Source: DASRDR01 sp963812945 [NCBI: uncultured Candidatus Rokubacteria bacterium]
GTDB lineage: Bacteria; Methylomirabilota; Methylomirabilia; Rokubacteriales
Length of the DNA: 64,000 nucleotides
Direction of reading: 5' to 3'
NCBI GenBank assembly: GCA_963812945.1
Contig: CAWEXD010000006.1
Location: forward strand, 73,742-137,741
Shown here piece after piece: positions 26,359-35,034 of the stretch; the first letter of the stretch is position 1, and each line of letters opens with the position of its first letter. The position numbers were made by a program, and so were the translations under genes. A model generated the notes under the pieces. It saw only the letters and a program-made list of their open reading frames with translations, was not told the origin of the DNA and made no database searches.

Positions 26359-27054
26359 GGCCAGATGGCGGATCACTTCGTCGACCGGCATCACGTCGCC
26401 GAGATCGAGCTCGATGTCGAGCAGGTTCACCTCGTGAAAGAGCTCGCAGCGCTCCCCGACCGCCTCCTTCGGCACGATGACCCGGAAGCTGTCGGTGGCG
26501 TCGCGGCACGTCGCGTAGATGCAGTGGCTCGTGCTGAGCCCGGTGACGATCAGCGTGTCGACGCCCTGCGCGGCGAGCATCTCGTGGAGATTCGTGCCCT
26601 TGAAGGCCGATGCGTAGCGCTTCCGGAGGAGGAGCTCCGTCGGCCGGCGCTCGACGCGCGCGTCGATCTCGAGCAGCTTCTCGTCGCCGGGCCCGAGGTG
26701 GAGCGCGTTCTTCGCGTCGTGAGGGGAGGGCGGCGCGGCCGGGTCGTAGGCCCAGGTCGTGAAGACGACGAAGATCCCCGCGGCCCGCGCCGCCGCCAGC
26801 ACGCGCGCGGTCGCCTCCACGACGGAGTCGACGGCGCTCCCCATAGCCGGGCGCGACGGGTCCGTCCAGGCCAGGGCAAGGTCGACGACGACGAGCGCGG
26901 GCCGGCGCCCGAAGCCGACCGGACCGCCCCAGCCGCGCCGCTGGTAGCGCTCCCGGAGCGCCGCGAGGTGGGCGCGGAGCGGGCCTCGAAGGGCGTCGGG
27001 CAGGCGCAGGTCGTCGGAGCCGAAGGGAAGCTGCTGGCTGCCGGCCTCTGACAT
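26344..27054 (-). CDS. isochorismatase-family cysteine hydrolase
   Basis: A 236-residue cysteine hydrolase. The catalytic triad is visible: Asp in ALVVVDLALAW, Lys in LLLRKRYASAF and the nucleophilic Cys in TGLSTSHCIYATCRDA; the cis-peptide segment VIVTGLSTS is typical. The N-terminal extension (residues 1-45) and the pattern resemble N-carbamoylsarcosine amidase-type members, so an amide or carbamoyl substrate is likely. The ATG at 27054 follows GGAGGTGTGGTC. Its end lies in the palindromic repeat. The longer frame upstream overlaps the LLM oxidoreductase region and is rejected. Confidence 0.85.
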   Translation of the reverse strand: MSEAGSQQLPFGSDDLRLPDALRGPLRAHLAALRERYQRRGWGGPVGFGRRPALVVVDLALAWTDPSRPAMGSAVDSVVEATARVLAAARAAGIFVVFTTWAYDPAAPPSPHDAKNALHLGPGDEKLLEIDARVERRPTELLLRKRYASAFKGTNLHEMLAAQGVDTLIVTGLSTSHCIYATCRDATDSFRVIVPKEAVGERCELFHEVNLLDIELDLGDVMPVDEVIRHLAGVRL

Positions 27055-27209
27055 GACCACACCTCCGCGAAGGCATCTTCGCTCAGACGGTGAATGCCGG
27101 AAAGGGGGGCTGCGGGTGCTCGCGCGGGAGGGACGCGGCCCGACCGGGGCGGGGCCCGACGGGCCGAGCCCCGCGGCTCGCCGCCGGCGGGCGTGCTGGG
27201 GGGGCTGGA

Positions 27210-27986
27210 TCAGCGCGGGCGCGCGGCCCGCAGCACCGCCAGCGTCTCGTCGACGGTGTCCTGCTCCGTGAGCGCCCGGACCACGACGTCGTCCATCGCG
27301 CGGTCCCAGGGGGCGAGCGCCTCGGGCACGGCGGCGTGGGTGGCGACCGCGACTCCCGTCGCGACGGGCGGCACGCCCATCCGCGCGAAGTGGGCCGCGT
27401 AGGCCGGGATCGCGGCGTAGCGGCGCCCTTCCTCCTCGAGCCGCGCGGCACCCGTCGCGCCGATCGCCACCCGGACGTACCCGAGAAGGCGGGGCGCGGG
27501 GCGGCCCGCCGCGGCCGCGCCGTCGCGGATCCAGTCGGCGGACGCGCGAGCGTGCTCCGGCGTGAGCCAGTTGAAGAGCACGCCGTCCGCCACCTCGCCG
27601 GCCAGGCGGCACATGCGCGGCCCGAGCGCCGCGACGACGAGCCGAGCCCGGAGGTGGGCCCTCAGCGCGGCGATCCCCGCCCGCACGCGCCCGAGGGACC
27701 CCGGATTCGGGCTTCCCACTCCGAGCAGGAGGCGATCGACGGGAAGCCCGTGCGCCCGGGCGTCGGCCACGATGCGGTCCGGACCGTGTGTGTGGAGCGG
27801 CACGACGCCGACCCCGAGCGCGATGCGCGTCGTCACCCCGGCGGCCACGGCGAGGGAGGCCAGCCCGTCGATCGGGCCGGGATGGTTCACCCAGAAGGAG
27901 TCGTATCCGGCCGCCTCGGCCTCCCGAGCCGCCGCGCGGATCACCTCGGGCGCGACCCCGGCGTGCAGCGCGAAGCCGCGGCCCAT
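27210..27986 (-). CDS. LLM class F420/flavin-dependent oxidoreductase
   Basis: A 258-residue luciferase-like TIM-barrel oxidoreductase. Marks: AAREAEAAGYDSFWVNH near the start, TTRIALGVGVVPLHTH, LLLGVGSPNPGSLGRV and LAGEVADGVLFNWLTP. Members use FMN or coenzyme F420 to oxidise or reduce organic substrates. It is shorter than the usual 300-340 residues. The ATG overlaps the TGA of the upstream ketopantoate reductase gene by one base (TGATG), so they are co-translated. The substrate is unknown. Confidence 0.82.
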   Translation of the reverse strand: MGRGFALHAGVAPEVIRAAAREAEAAGYDSFWVNHPGPIDGLASLAVAAGVTTRIALGVGVVPLHTHGPDRIVADARAHGLPVDRLLLGVGSPNPGSLGRVRAGIAALRAHLRARLVVAALGPRMCRLAGEVADGVLFNWLTPEHARASADWIRDGAAAAGRPAPRLLGYVRVAIGATGAARLEEEGRRYAAIPAYAAHFARMGVPPVATGVAVATHAAVPEALAPWDRAMDDVVVRALTEQDTVDETLAVLRAARPR

Positions 27987-29038
27987 CAGAGGCCCGCCCG
28001 GCGCAGCGTCAGCTCGAGGTTGCCGGGCGCCGCCGGGCGCGAGCGCGCGTCCACCTCGTGCATGGTCTCGACGACGGCCCTGGACACGGGGGTCGCCACG
28101 CCGCATTCCTCCCCGCGCGCCGCGACGAAGCCGTTCATCTCGTCGATCTCGGTCCGGCGCCCCTTCGTGACGTCCTGGGCCATCGAGGCGCGCCAGCTTC
28201 GCCCGCCGGTGGCCGTCGGTGTCAGCAGGCGATCGAGCGCGTCGCGCGTCTCGGGTCGGCCGGCGTCCGCCCACCGTTCGGCAGGCGCCCCGGCAAACGC
28301 CGGCACGCGGTGGCCGAGGGCCAGGCCCACGCGCGCCGACTCGGCGGCCAGGCTGATCAGGAGCGTTCGCCCGGCTTCGCTGGAGGCCACCTCGAGAGAG
28401 CCGAGCCCGGACATCGCCTGGAGCGGGTTGCTCATGGCGTTCTGCGAGAGCTTGGCCCAGCGCTCGCCCCAGAGGTTGTCGGTCGGCCGGGCGCCGTCGA
28501 TCACGGTGAGCATCTCCGCGAGCTCCTGGGTCCGCGGCGAGACGCGCTCGGCGTGCTCGCCGACCCGGAAGACCTCGTGCCCCCCGCCCCGGCCCTGCTC
28601 CACGCCGCGCTCCACCGTGCCGGGCGACCACGTCGCGACGCCGATCTTGGACATGACCAGGCCCACCGCCCGGCCGGCGCCGGCCGCCTGGGCCACCACC
28701 GGATCGGGCCAGCAGTTCTGGGCGGACACGACATACCCGTCCGCGGCGACGTGCCGGATCGCGAGCGCCGCGGCCCAGGCGGTGTCGTAGGCCTTCACGG
28801 CCACGACGGCGATGTCGAAGTCGCGCGGCAGCCGCGCGGCGTCGTTGAGGTGGACGGCGGCCGGGCGCGCCTCGAACGGCGCGTGCGGTCCGGTCACCCG
28901 GATGCCGCGAGCGCGGATCGCCTCGACCTGCTCGGCCCAGGGGTCGACCAGCGTCACGTCGTGCCCGGCCCGTGACAGGAAGGCTCCGAGATAGCTGCCG
29001 ATCGCGCCCGCCCCGACGAACAGGAGCCGCTTCGCCAC
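27986..29038 (-). CDS. ketopantoate reductase-family dehydrogenase
   Basis: A 350-residue 2-dehydropantoate 2-reductase-type protein. The NADP-binding opening is LLFVGAGAIGSYLGAFLSRA, followed by the conserved Lys in AVVAVKAYDT, VSAQNCWPDP (Asn), LSQNAMSNPLQAMSG in the C-terminal helical domain, and SMAQDVTKGRRTEIDEMNGF, the family signature with Lys and Glu. True PanE or a broader homologue cannot be separated; pairing with an LLM oxidoreductase favours a catabolic role. The GTG at 29038 follows GGAGGACAGACCT. About 220 bp of divergent intergenic DNA follows toward the CCA gene. Confidence 0.85.
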   Translation of the reverse strand: MAKRLLFVGAGAIGSYLGAFLSRAGHDVTLVDPWAEQVEAIRARGIRVTGPHAPFEARPAAVHLNDAARLPRDFDIAVVAVKAYDTAWAAALAIRHVAADGYVVSAQNCWPDPVVAQAAGAGRAVGLVMSKIGVATWSPGTVERGVEQGRGGGHEVFRVGEHAERVSPRTQELAEMLTVIDGARPTDNLWGERWAKLSQNAMSNPLQAMSGLGSLEVASSEAGRTLLISLAAESARVGLALGHRVPAFAGAPAERWADAGRPETRDALDRLLTPTATGGRSWRASMAQDVTKGRRTEIDEMNGFVAARGEECGVATPVSRAVVETMHEVDARSRPAAPGNLELTLRRAGL

Positions 29039-29256
29039 AGGTCTGTCCTCCGCGGTTGAGGGTCTGCCAAGGGTCGCCGGTCCGGTGGTGAGGGCGATTA
29101 TCGAGCGTCGAGCCGGCGCCGGCAAGCCGGCAGCGCGCGCGACCCGGCGGGGCATGGCGCACCCTGGAGCGCCGACGGTCGGCCGCACGTTGCGCCGAGC
29201 CTCGGCCGCCGCTTACACTTGGTGCTCCGTCGCCGCCGCCGGCCTCGGTCGCCGCC

Positions 29257-30774
29257 ATGACGTCTCAGGCTTCCCCGTCCACGGTGACGCTCGCCGCCGA
29301 CGACTCCCTCCGGTTTCTCCTCGGCGCCGCCGTCGAGACCGTCGGCCACCCCGTCTGGCTGGTCGGCGGCCCGGTGCGGGACCTCCTCCTGGGACGCCCG
29401 CTGCGCGACGTGGACCTCGCGCTCCCGGCGGGCAGCGTGTCGGCGGCCCGGCAGCTGGCCGGGCGCCTAGGGGGCGCGTACGTGCCCCTCGGAGAGCCCC
29501 ACGGCATGGCCCGCGTGGTCCTTCCGGGGTCGCCCCCGCTCCACATCGACCTCGCCGATCTCAGGCGCCCCGACCTCGACGCGGATCTGGCCGCGCGTGA
29601 CGTCACCATCGACGCCCTTGCCGTCGATCTCGCCGCGCTCCTGCGCGGGGCCGCCCCGGTCCGGGACCCGACTGGCGGTCTCGTCGACCTGGCCGCGCGC
29701 CGGCTCCGGGCGTGCGGCCCCTCCGCGTTCGCGGACGATCCGGTGCGCGTGCTCCGCCTGCTCCGGCTGGCCCACCAGCTCGAGTTTGCCATCGATCCCC
29801 CGACCGAGGCCCTCGCGCGCGCGGCCGCGCCGGCGCTCTCGTCGGTCTCGGCCGAGCGCGTGCGGGACGAGCTGACGCACGTCCTGCGCCTGGAGCGGGC
29901 CGCGCCCGCCGTCCGCCAGGCCGACGCGTGGTCGGCGCTGGAGGTGATCCTCCCGGAGATCGTGGCCATGCGCGGGGCGACCCAGTCGCCGCCGCACCGC
30001 TTCACGGTCTGGGAGCACTCGCTGCGCGCCCTCGAGGCGGCCGATGCGCTGGCGCAGGACCTCGGGCTCCTCGCCCCTCACGACGCGCGAGTGGCCGCCT
30101 CGCTGGGGGAGCCGCTGGGAGGCGGCCTCACGCGGCGGGAGGTCTGGAAGCTGGCCGTCCTGCTCCACGACGTGGCCAAGCCGGAGACGCGCAGCGTCGA
30201 CCCCGACGGGCGCGCCCGCTTCACGGGCCACGACCGGCTCGGCGCCGAGCGGGCGCACGCGATCGCCGCGCGGCTCCGCTGGCCGGGCCGCGCGGCCGAC
30301 GTGCTGGTCCGTCTCGTGCGCCAGCATCTCCGGCCGATGCATCTCGGGATGCTCGACGCGGTGAGCCGCCGCGCGCGCTACCGGTTCCACCGCGACGTGG
30401 GCGAGGAGGTCGCCGCGCTCGTCTGCCTCACCATCGCCGACGCGGCCGGCACCGACGGCCGCGCCCCGCGCCTCGTCTACCGGGGTCCGACCCGGGCGTT
30501 GCTCGAATCGCTTCTCCGGGGCGAGGAGCTCGCGGCGCAAGAGGCGGCCGAGCCGCCGCTGGTCCGCGGGGAGGACGTCATGGCAGCGCTGGGGCTCTCG
30601 CCGGGACCCGCGGTGGGGCGCGCGCTCCGGCGGGCCCGCGAGGCGCAGGCGCTCGGGCTGGTGCGGACACGGGAGGAGGCCCTCGCATGGCTCGTCGGCG
30701 CGCCCGGCCGCGACGGCGACGAGGACCCGGGACGGACCGGCCGGCTCGATCCGATCGAGCCGACGGCGGGATGA
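29257..30774 (+). CDS. CCA tRNA nucleotidyltransferase / poly(A) polymerase with HD domain
   Basis: A 505-residue class II nucleotidyltransferase. The active site is VWLVGGPVRDLLLGRPLRDV followed by DL, giving the conserved GG-DxD-like arrangement; RDVTIDALAVDL and the RNA-binding DDPVRVLRLLRLAHQLEF are typical. The second half has an HD phosphohydrolase domain (HRFTVWEHSLRAL, VLLHDVAKPETR, FTGHDRLGAERA). Such proteins add or repair the CCA end of tRNA; the HD domain removes phosphates. A possible promoter is TTGCGC (29190-29195), 18 bp, TACACT (29214-29219). It is one base ahead of the flippase gene. Confidence 0.85.
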   Translation: MTSQASPSTVTLAADDSLRFLLGAAVETVGHPVWLVGGPVRDLLLGRPLRDVDLALPAGSVSAARQLAGRLGGAYVPLGEPHGMARVVLPGSPPLHIDLADLRRPDLDADLAARDVTIDALAVDLAALLRGAAPVRDPTGGLVDLAARRLRACGPSAFADDPVRVLRLLRLAHQLEFAIDPPTEALARAAAPALSSVSAERVRDELTHVLRLERAAPAVRQADAWSALEVILPEIVAMRGATQSPPHRFTVWEHSLRALEAADALAQDLGLLAPHDARVAASLGEPLGGGLTRREVWKLAVLLHDVAKPETRSVDPDGRARFTGHDRLGAERAHAIAARLRWPGRAADVLVRLVRQHLRPMHLGMLDAVSRRARYRFHRDVGEEVAALVCLTIADAAGTDGRAPRLVYRGPTRALLESLLRGEELAAQEAAEPPLVRGEDVMAALGLSPGPAVGRALRRAREAQALGLVRTREEALAWLVGAPGRDGDEDPGRTGRLDPIEPTAG

Positions 30775-30775
30775 C

Positions 30776-32239
30776 ATGACGCCCGAGGGCCTGTCCGGCC
30801 GGGTCATGCGGGCGGGCCTGTGGGTTGTCGGGGCCAGGATGGGCGGGCGGCTCTTCGCCGCCGCGCGTACGCTGGTGCTCGCCAGGCTCCTCACCCCGCA
30901 CGACTTCGGCCTGGTCGCCCTCGCCTTGCTCCCGCTGTCCGCGTTCGCCGCGCTCGGCGCCGGCACCAGCCGGACGGCGTTGATCCATCGCCAGCAACGC
31001 TCGCCGGTGATGCTCGATACCGCATGGACCCTGAGCTTGATCCGGCGCGCGGCGGCGGCTGCCCTGCTCGCGCTCGGTGCCCCGGCGGTCGCCGCGTTCT
31101 TCGAGGCGCCCGAGGCGACGAATGTGATCCGGGCCATGGCGCTGCTGCCGCTGCTCCAGGGTTTCCGGAACATCGGGGTGGTCGAGTTCCAGCAGGAGCT
31201 CCAGTTCGGCCAGGAGACCCTGCTCGAGACGATGGGTATCTTCGCGGAGACCGTGGTGGCGATCGGACTGGCCCTCTGGCTGGGCAACGCATGGGCGCTG
31301 GTCGGGGGGGCACTCGTGGGCGAGGCGGTGTCCATGGCCATGAGCTACGTCCGGCACCCCTACCGTCCGGCGTTCCGTCTGGATCGCGGCGAGATCGGCC
31401 GGCTGGCCGGCTACGGCGGCTGGATTCTCGGCACGCGGGTGATCGACTGGGCGCTGATGGGCGGCGTCCAGGCGGTCATCGGCCGCCGCCTGGGGACGCC
31501 CGCGCTTGGCGTGTTTCAGATGGCCGACCGGCTCGCGCAGGTGCCGACCACCCATCTGACGCGGATGATCGCCCCGATCACCTTGCCCGCGTTCGCCAAG
31601 CTCCAGGCCCACCCGGAGCGCGTCCGAGGCGCGTACCTGCGCGTCCTGGCCCCGGTCGCGCTGGTGGTCTGTCCGGCGGCGGCGCTGCTCTCCGCCTACG
31701 CGGGTCCGATCGTGCGGCTGCTCCTCGGACCGAGCTGGAGCGAAGCGGCGCCGGTCGTCGGGATCCTGGCCTTCCACGGGATGTTCCGCTGTCTGGGCGG
31801 GACCACGGGCTCGCTCTTCCAGGCGCTCGGGCAGCCGGGCTTCCAGACGGCGGCCGCGGTGGCCGAGCTCCTGGGCGTCGCCGTGGCCCTAGCCCTGCTG
31901 CTCCATCACGGCATGGTCGGCGTCTCTGCCGCCATGGTCGTGGGCGGTGCGGTGGCGATGGTGGTCGCGCTCTCGCTCGCGATCCGCCTCTTGCGACTCG
32001 GTGCACGCGACATGGCGCGCGTCTTCGGCGCGCCCGTACTGGCTGCGCTGGCCGTCCTCGCCCTGCGGGCGGCGCTGCCGCCCGGGCTTCCCGAGACGGC
32101 GATCGGTCTCGTGGCGCTCCTGGCCGGCTCGGCGGCGCTCTGCGTGGCGATCGTGCTCGGCCTGATCCGGCTCGGGGCCTACTCCCTGGATCCCGAGATC
32201 CGGGCGGTCGTCGGGCGCTGGCTGCTCGGACCGGCGTGA
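30776..32239 (+). CDS. Wzx-like polysaccharide flippase
   Basis: A 487-residue membrane protein with about 12-14 hydrophobic segments, of the polysaccharide biosynthesis (Wzx/MATE-like) family. N-terminal marks are LWVVGARMGGRLFAAARTLV and LLTPHDFGLVALALLPLS, typical of lipopolysaccharide or teichuronic-acid flippases. It moves lipid-linked oligosaccharide units across the inner membrane. It starts one base after the previous stop, so the two genes are probably cotranscribed, although no other glycan genes are adjacent. Confidence 0.85.
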   Translation: MTPEGLSGRVMRAGLWVVGARMGGRLFAAARTLVLARLLTPHDFGLVALALLPLSAFAALGAGTSRTALIHRQQRSPVMLDTAWTLSLIRRAAAAALLALGAPAVAAFFEAPEATNVIRAMALLPLLQGFRNIGVVEFQQELQFGQETLLETMGIFAETVVAIGLALWLGNAWALVGGALVGEAVSMAMSYVRHPYRPAFRLDRGEIGRLAGYGGWILGTRVIDWALMGGVQAVIGRRLGTPALGVFQMADRLAQVPTTHLTRMIAPITLPAFAKLQAHPERVRGAYLRVLAPVALVVCPAAALLSAYAGPIVRLLLGPSWSEAAPVVGILAFHGMFRCLGGTTGSLFQALGQPGFQTAAAVAELLGVAVALALLLHHGMVGVSAAMVVGGAVAMVVALSLAIRLLRLGARDMARVFGAPVLAALAVLALRAALPPGLPETAIGLVALLAGSAALCVAIVLGLIRLGAYSLDPEIRAVVGRWLLGPA

Positions 32240-32321
32240 ACTCCCAGCCGTGCCCCTCGTGGGAGACCTCGCCAAGACCGACGAGACGCCTGGGCTTGTG
32301 ACCGGACGGCGCGCACGACCA

Positions 32322-32351
32322 TTGACACGGCCCCGGGGGGCTGACTAGACT
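32322..32351 (+). promoter_or_regulatory. sigma70-type promoter of the tRNA gene
   Basis: TTGACA (32322-32327), an 18-bp spacer containing a G/C-rich stretch, and TAGACT (32346-32351). The tRNA begins 11 bp further on, as expected for a short tRNA leader. Confidence 0.75.
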
Positions 32352-32361
32352 CCAGTCAGAC

Positions 32362-32436
32362 GCGGGCGTAATTCAGCGGCAGAATGCCAGCTTCCCAAGC
32401 TGGACGTCGCCGGTTCGATTCCGGTCGCCCGCTCCA
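32362..32436 (+). tRNA. tRNA-Gly (anticodon CCC)
   Basis: Full cloverleaf: acceptor GCGGGCG with CGCCCGC, D arm around TTCAGCGGCAGAA, anticodon stem CCAGC/GCTGG with loop TTCCCAA (anticodon CCC), T arm CCGG-TTCGATT-CCGG, discriminator T and an encoded CCA at 32434-32436. It reads the Gly codon GGG. Confidence 0.95.
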
Positions 32437-32485
32437 TCGACGACGCGGGGTTGCAGGGCACCTGCAGCCCCGCGTTCGCGTCGAT
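32436..32485 (+). terminator. strong hairpin after the tRNA
   Basis: Nested inverted repeat: ATCGACG (32436-32442) with CGTCGAT (32479-32485), and CGCGGGG (32444-32450) with CCCCGCG (32468-32474), plus TGCAGG/CCTGCA around a GCA loop. No T tract follows, so it may serve as a transcript-end or processing structure rather than a classical terminator. Confidence 0.6.
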
Positions 32486-32576
32486 GCTGCCCCTGTGTGC
32501 GCGTTCACACCGAGTTTCGTCCATGCCTCCCAAGGGATCCAGTGCAGACGGAACTCGTTGGGCAGTTTCCTTGACC

Positions 32577-32610
32577 CGGTGACGTCCAGCCTCGAGGCTG
32601 GACGTCACCG
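32577..32610. repeat. 34-bp perfect palindrome
   Basis: CGGTGACGTCCAGCCTC is followed immediately by its exact reverse complement, with no spacer. It is downstream of the tRNA and beyond the end of hicA. Strand-symmetric perfect palindromes of this length are rare by chance. It may be a protein-binding site, a hairpin terminator or a remnant of mobile DNA; no neighbouring evidence decides. Confidence 0.85.
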
Positions 32611-32771
32611 ACGGACATGGAGTGCGGCCCCAAGGCCCGCGACTCGTACGTCTCGCCTGCGGGACCGGTGGCCTCGGGGGTCACGTCGGGTGCCCTCGAC
32701 TTTGGAGGCATCTCGTGAGGACACCGGATCCTCCGTCGCTACCCCAGCAGGGGCGGCGTGACGGCTGAGAG

Positions 32772-32994
32772 CTACTCCGGCGACTCGAACGCCGCACGAG
32801 GCGCGCCGCTCTGGCGGATGATTGACGCCAGAGTTCCGATGGCGAGTTCGGCGTGGTTCGGGAGCGGAACCGTAGTCCTCGGAGGTTCGGCGCTGCATGA
32901 CAATGTGGCTTCCTCGGCGCCGAACCTCGGTGAATCCGTGTTGCTCCAGGATGCGGCAGGCTTCGCGGCCGGAGAGGACCCGCAGTCTACCCAT
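32772..32994 (-). pseudogene. hicA: hicA-type mRNA interferase, frameshifted
   Basis: HicA toxins are small double-stranded-RNA-binding-fold ribonucleases. The first half reads MGRLRVLSGREACRILEQHG, then FTEVRRRGSHIVMQRR, with the catalytic His in GSHIVM. The frame then loses the family pattern, while the neighbouring frame gives TVPLPNHAELAIGTLASIIR, then QSGAPRAAFESPE and a TAG (CTA on the plus strand at 32772-32774). One single-base shift near 32880 joins them. Either the toxin is inactivated or the assembly has an indel. It follows hicB on the same strand with a short overlap, the usual order for this arrangement. Confidence 0.75.
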
Positions 32995-33211
32995 CGACGA
33001 CGTCAAACGTCGTCACGAATACGCCAGACCGCAACCGGTGGGTGATCTCTCGGGAGTCGGCCGTCTCCAGGAACAAGGCTACTGCTTCCCGGAGGTTCGC
33101 GGTGGCCTCCTCGAGAGTCGCCCCTTGGCTGGCGATATCTAGTTCGGGGCACAGCGCGACATAGACGTCGCCTTCCCGCTCGAGGATGGCGGTGAATACG
33201 CTCTTGGTCAT
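32987..33211 (-). CDS. hicB: HicB-type antitoxin
   Basis: A 74-residue partial-RNase H-fold protein. The strand pattern VFTAILEREGDVYVALCPEL, then DIASQGATLEEATANLREAV with ALFLE, is the classic HicB opening. It neutralises the HicA toxin encoded immediately downstream. The ATG at 33211 follows AGGTGAGTTGATC; an in-frame TTG two codons earlier is unlikely. There is no extra DNA-binding domain, so autoregulation would need another factor or an RHH-like property not seen here. Confidence 0.85.
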   Translation of the reverse strand: MTKSVFTAILEREGDVYVALCPELDIASQGATLEEATANLREAVALFLETADSREITHRLRSGVFVTTFDVVDG

Positions 33212-33329
33212 GATCAACTCACCTGGCTCATCTTACGTGCTCCCGCAGTCTATCAGGGAGGACTCTACGGGGTCGGTGGCCTCGCGCGGAGAGCCAGAGG
33301 AGGCCGGTTCCTGAACTGACGTGGCGCAA

Positions 33330-33437
33330 TCAATCGGCGGCCGAGAGGGCGTACTCGACAGCTTGTTCCGTGGTCATCGCCTTCCCCTGTGCCCAAGTCG
33401 CCGCGAAGCGCTCCGTCCGAGCTGGCTCCTCAGGCAT
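33330..33437 (-). pseudogene. C-terminal remnant of a TPR/ATPase-type regulator
   Basis: A short minus-strand reading of about 35 codons ends FAATWAQGKAMTTEQAVEYA followed by LSAAD and a stop. The pattern (A/T)WAxGxAMTxExAVxYAL is the usual C-terminus of LuxR-type or adenylate-cyclase-type regulators with AAA and TPR domains. The rest of such a gene is absent, so this looks like a decayed tail. Weak evidence. Confidence 0.35.
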
Positions 33438-33466
33438 CCTCGCGCTCCCGCAGCGGCCTCCCGACG

Positions 33467-33718
33467 CTAGGCTGATCGCCGCCCGGAGGGCGTGGTGCCC
33501 GTCCGCCGGGGCGGGTGCGCATCATCGTGTCGATTTGGGTAGCCGCGCGCCTCCGGCGCCTGGTCCGGCTGCGCCGGGGAAGGCGGCGGCCCGGGTGTGC
33601 GCGGCACCGCGAATATCAGAAGGAGGACCGCGGCGAGAAGGCCGAGGAGCGTCCAGCGAGCGATGCGGATCTGGCGCGGGGTGACCGTGGTCGATGGCGC
33701 GAAGGCGCGCCGTTTCAC
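33467..33718 (-). CDS. small single-span membrane protein
   Basis: An 83-residue protein. A basic N-terminus (VKRRAFAPSTTVTPRQIRIA) leads to one transmembrane helix (WTLLGLLAAVLLLIFAVP) and a Pro/Arg-rich soluble tail. The GTG start overlaps the MFS transporter stop by four bases (GTGA), so it is translated with it. I recognise no family. It could be a stabilising partner of the transporter or chance coding sequence. Confidence 0.45.
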   Translation of the reverse strand: MKRRAFAPSTTVTPRQIRIARWTLLGLLAAVLLLIFAVPRTPGPPPSPAQPDQAPEARGYPNRHDDAHPPRRTGTTPSGRRSA

Positions 33719-34992
33719 TGCTCGAGCACCTGGTCTGCCCGGCCGCGGTGACGCTCGTACCAGCGGGACATCATCTCCATCGCCGCCCACGCCGCGGAGG
33801 CGCTCGCGACCAAGGCCAGCTCCGCCGCGCGCCAGCCCCACCGATCCACCATCCACGCGAAGATCGTGGGTGACGCGGCGTTGACGAGCAGGATGGGGGT
33901 CGCAATCAGACCGAGCACCGCCCCGTAGCCGGTCGCGCCGAAGAGGGCCAGCGGCACGGCGCCGCGGACGATCGTGATCACGCCCTGCGACGCCCCCATG
34001 AGGAGCGTGAAGACGACGAGGGCGCTCAGGCTGCCGGCGGCGAAGACCAGCAGGACGAGGGACGCCGGCAGCACGCTGACGGCGATGCGGGCCACCGTCA
34101 TCGCCCTGAGCTTCCGGCCGAAGGCGATCTCCACGACCCGGCCGCCGAACTGGGCCACACCCTTGAGCGACGCCACCCAGACCGCCGTGGCGGTGGCCAG
34201 GCCCGCCGCCTGGAGGAGCGGCACCAGCTGGACCGAGACCACGCCGAACACGAACCCGTTGAGCGACATGATGAGGGCGAAGAGCGCGATGCCCACCGAC
34301 CGGGCGCGTCCGTGGAGCGCCGGCCCTTCGGGGGCCTCCGCGGCGGCCCGCGCGGTGCCCTGGGCCGCGTCCACGGTCTCCCGGCGGGCGAGACCCAGCC
34401 AGTGAAGGGGCAGGCAGACCACGAGGTTGATCAGGGCGAAGAGGCCGAGCGTCTGCCGCCAGCCGACGGCCTCGTTGACGAGATGACCGAGCACCCAGAA
34501 CACCGAGGAGGCGAAGGCCCCGAACAGCGTCAGGTAGGAGATCGCGAGGCGTCCCCGCGACGGCGCCACCTGGACGAGGGCCGCGAACGCGGCGTCGTAC
34601 AGGGTGAGCCGCATCCCGGCTCCGAGGTAGGCCCACGCCGCGAGATACGCGACCTGGCTGCGCACGTGGGCCAGCGCGAACAGCCCCGAGGACAGAAGGA
34701 GGGTGCCGAGCGTCATCACGGCACGTCCGCCGTACCGGTCGATCGCGCGGCCGACCGTCGTCGACACGAGCCCCATGGTGAGGAGGGCGACCGTGAAGCC
34801 GAGGAAGACGAACCCGCGGCTCCAGCCGGTGTCCGCGCTGATCGGGCCGGCCAGGACGCCCAGGCAGTAGAAGCTGGTCCCCCAGGCGGTGATCTGCGTG
34901 ACGCCGAGCGCGCAGACGGCGGCCACCATCGGGTCGGTGAACCACGCGCGCGATCGGCCGGGGAGTTCGGCGGGACGGAGGACAGGGGTCAC
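33715..34992 (-). CDS. MFS transporter
   Basis: A 425-residue, 12-span major facilitator protein. Marks are DTGWSRGFVFLGFTVALL, the loop 2-3 motif VGRAIDRYGGRAVMTLG (Gly-Arg/Asp-Arg-Gly-Gly-Arg) and a central hydrophilic loop at about residues 195-220. It resembles the monocarboxylate/oxalate-formate antiporter-like cluster (an early Trp-Gly-Thr-Ser-Phe segment and a TGWSRG helix). The substrate is unknown. The stop overlaps a small membrane ORF. Confidence 0.85.
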   Translation of the reverse strand: MTPVLRPAELPGRSRAWFTDPMVAAVCALGVTQITAWGTSFYCLGVLAGPISADTGWSRGFVFLGFTVALLTMGLVSTTVGRAIDRYGGRAVMTLGTLLLSSGLFALAHVRSQVAYLAAWAYLGAGMRLTLYDAAFAALVQVAPSRGRLAISYLTLFGAFASSVFWVLGHLVNEAVGWRQTLGLFALINLVVCLPLHWLGLARRETVDAAQGTARAAAEAPEGPALHGRARSVGIALFALIMSLNGFVFGVVSVQLVPLLQAAGLATATAVWVASLKGVAQFGGRVVEIAFGRKLRAMTVARIAVSVLPASLVLLVFAAGSLSALVVFTLLMGASQGVITIVRGAVPLALFGATGYGAVLGLIATPILLVNAASPTIFAWMVDRWGWRAAELALVASASAAWAAMEMMSRWYERHRGRADQVLEQ

Positions 34993-35034
34993 CGCGAGAC
35001 GGGCCTCACCCGAGCAGGGCGAGCCCCGAGTCGG

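Noticed and set aside
32345-32608. Minus-strand ORF over the tRNA containing ATGIEPATSSLGSWHSAAEL
   Set aside because: This is the antisense translation of the tRNA-Gly and its flank, a well-known false protein in databases.
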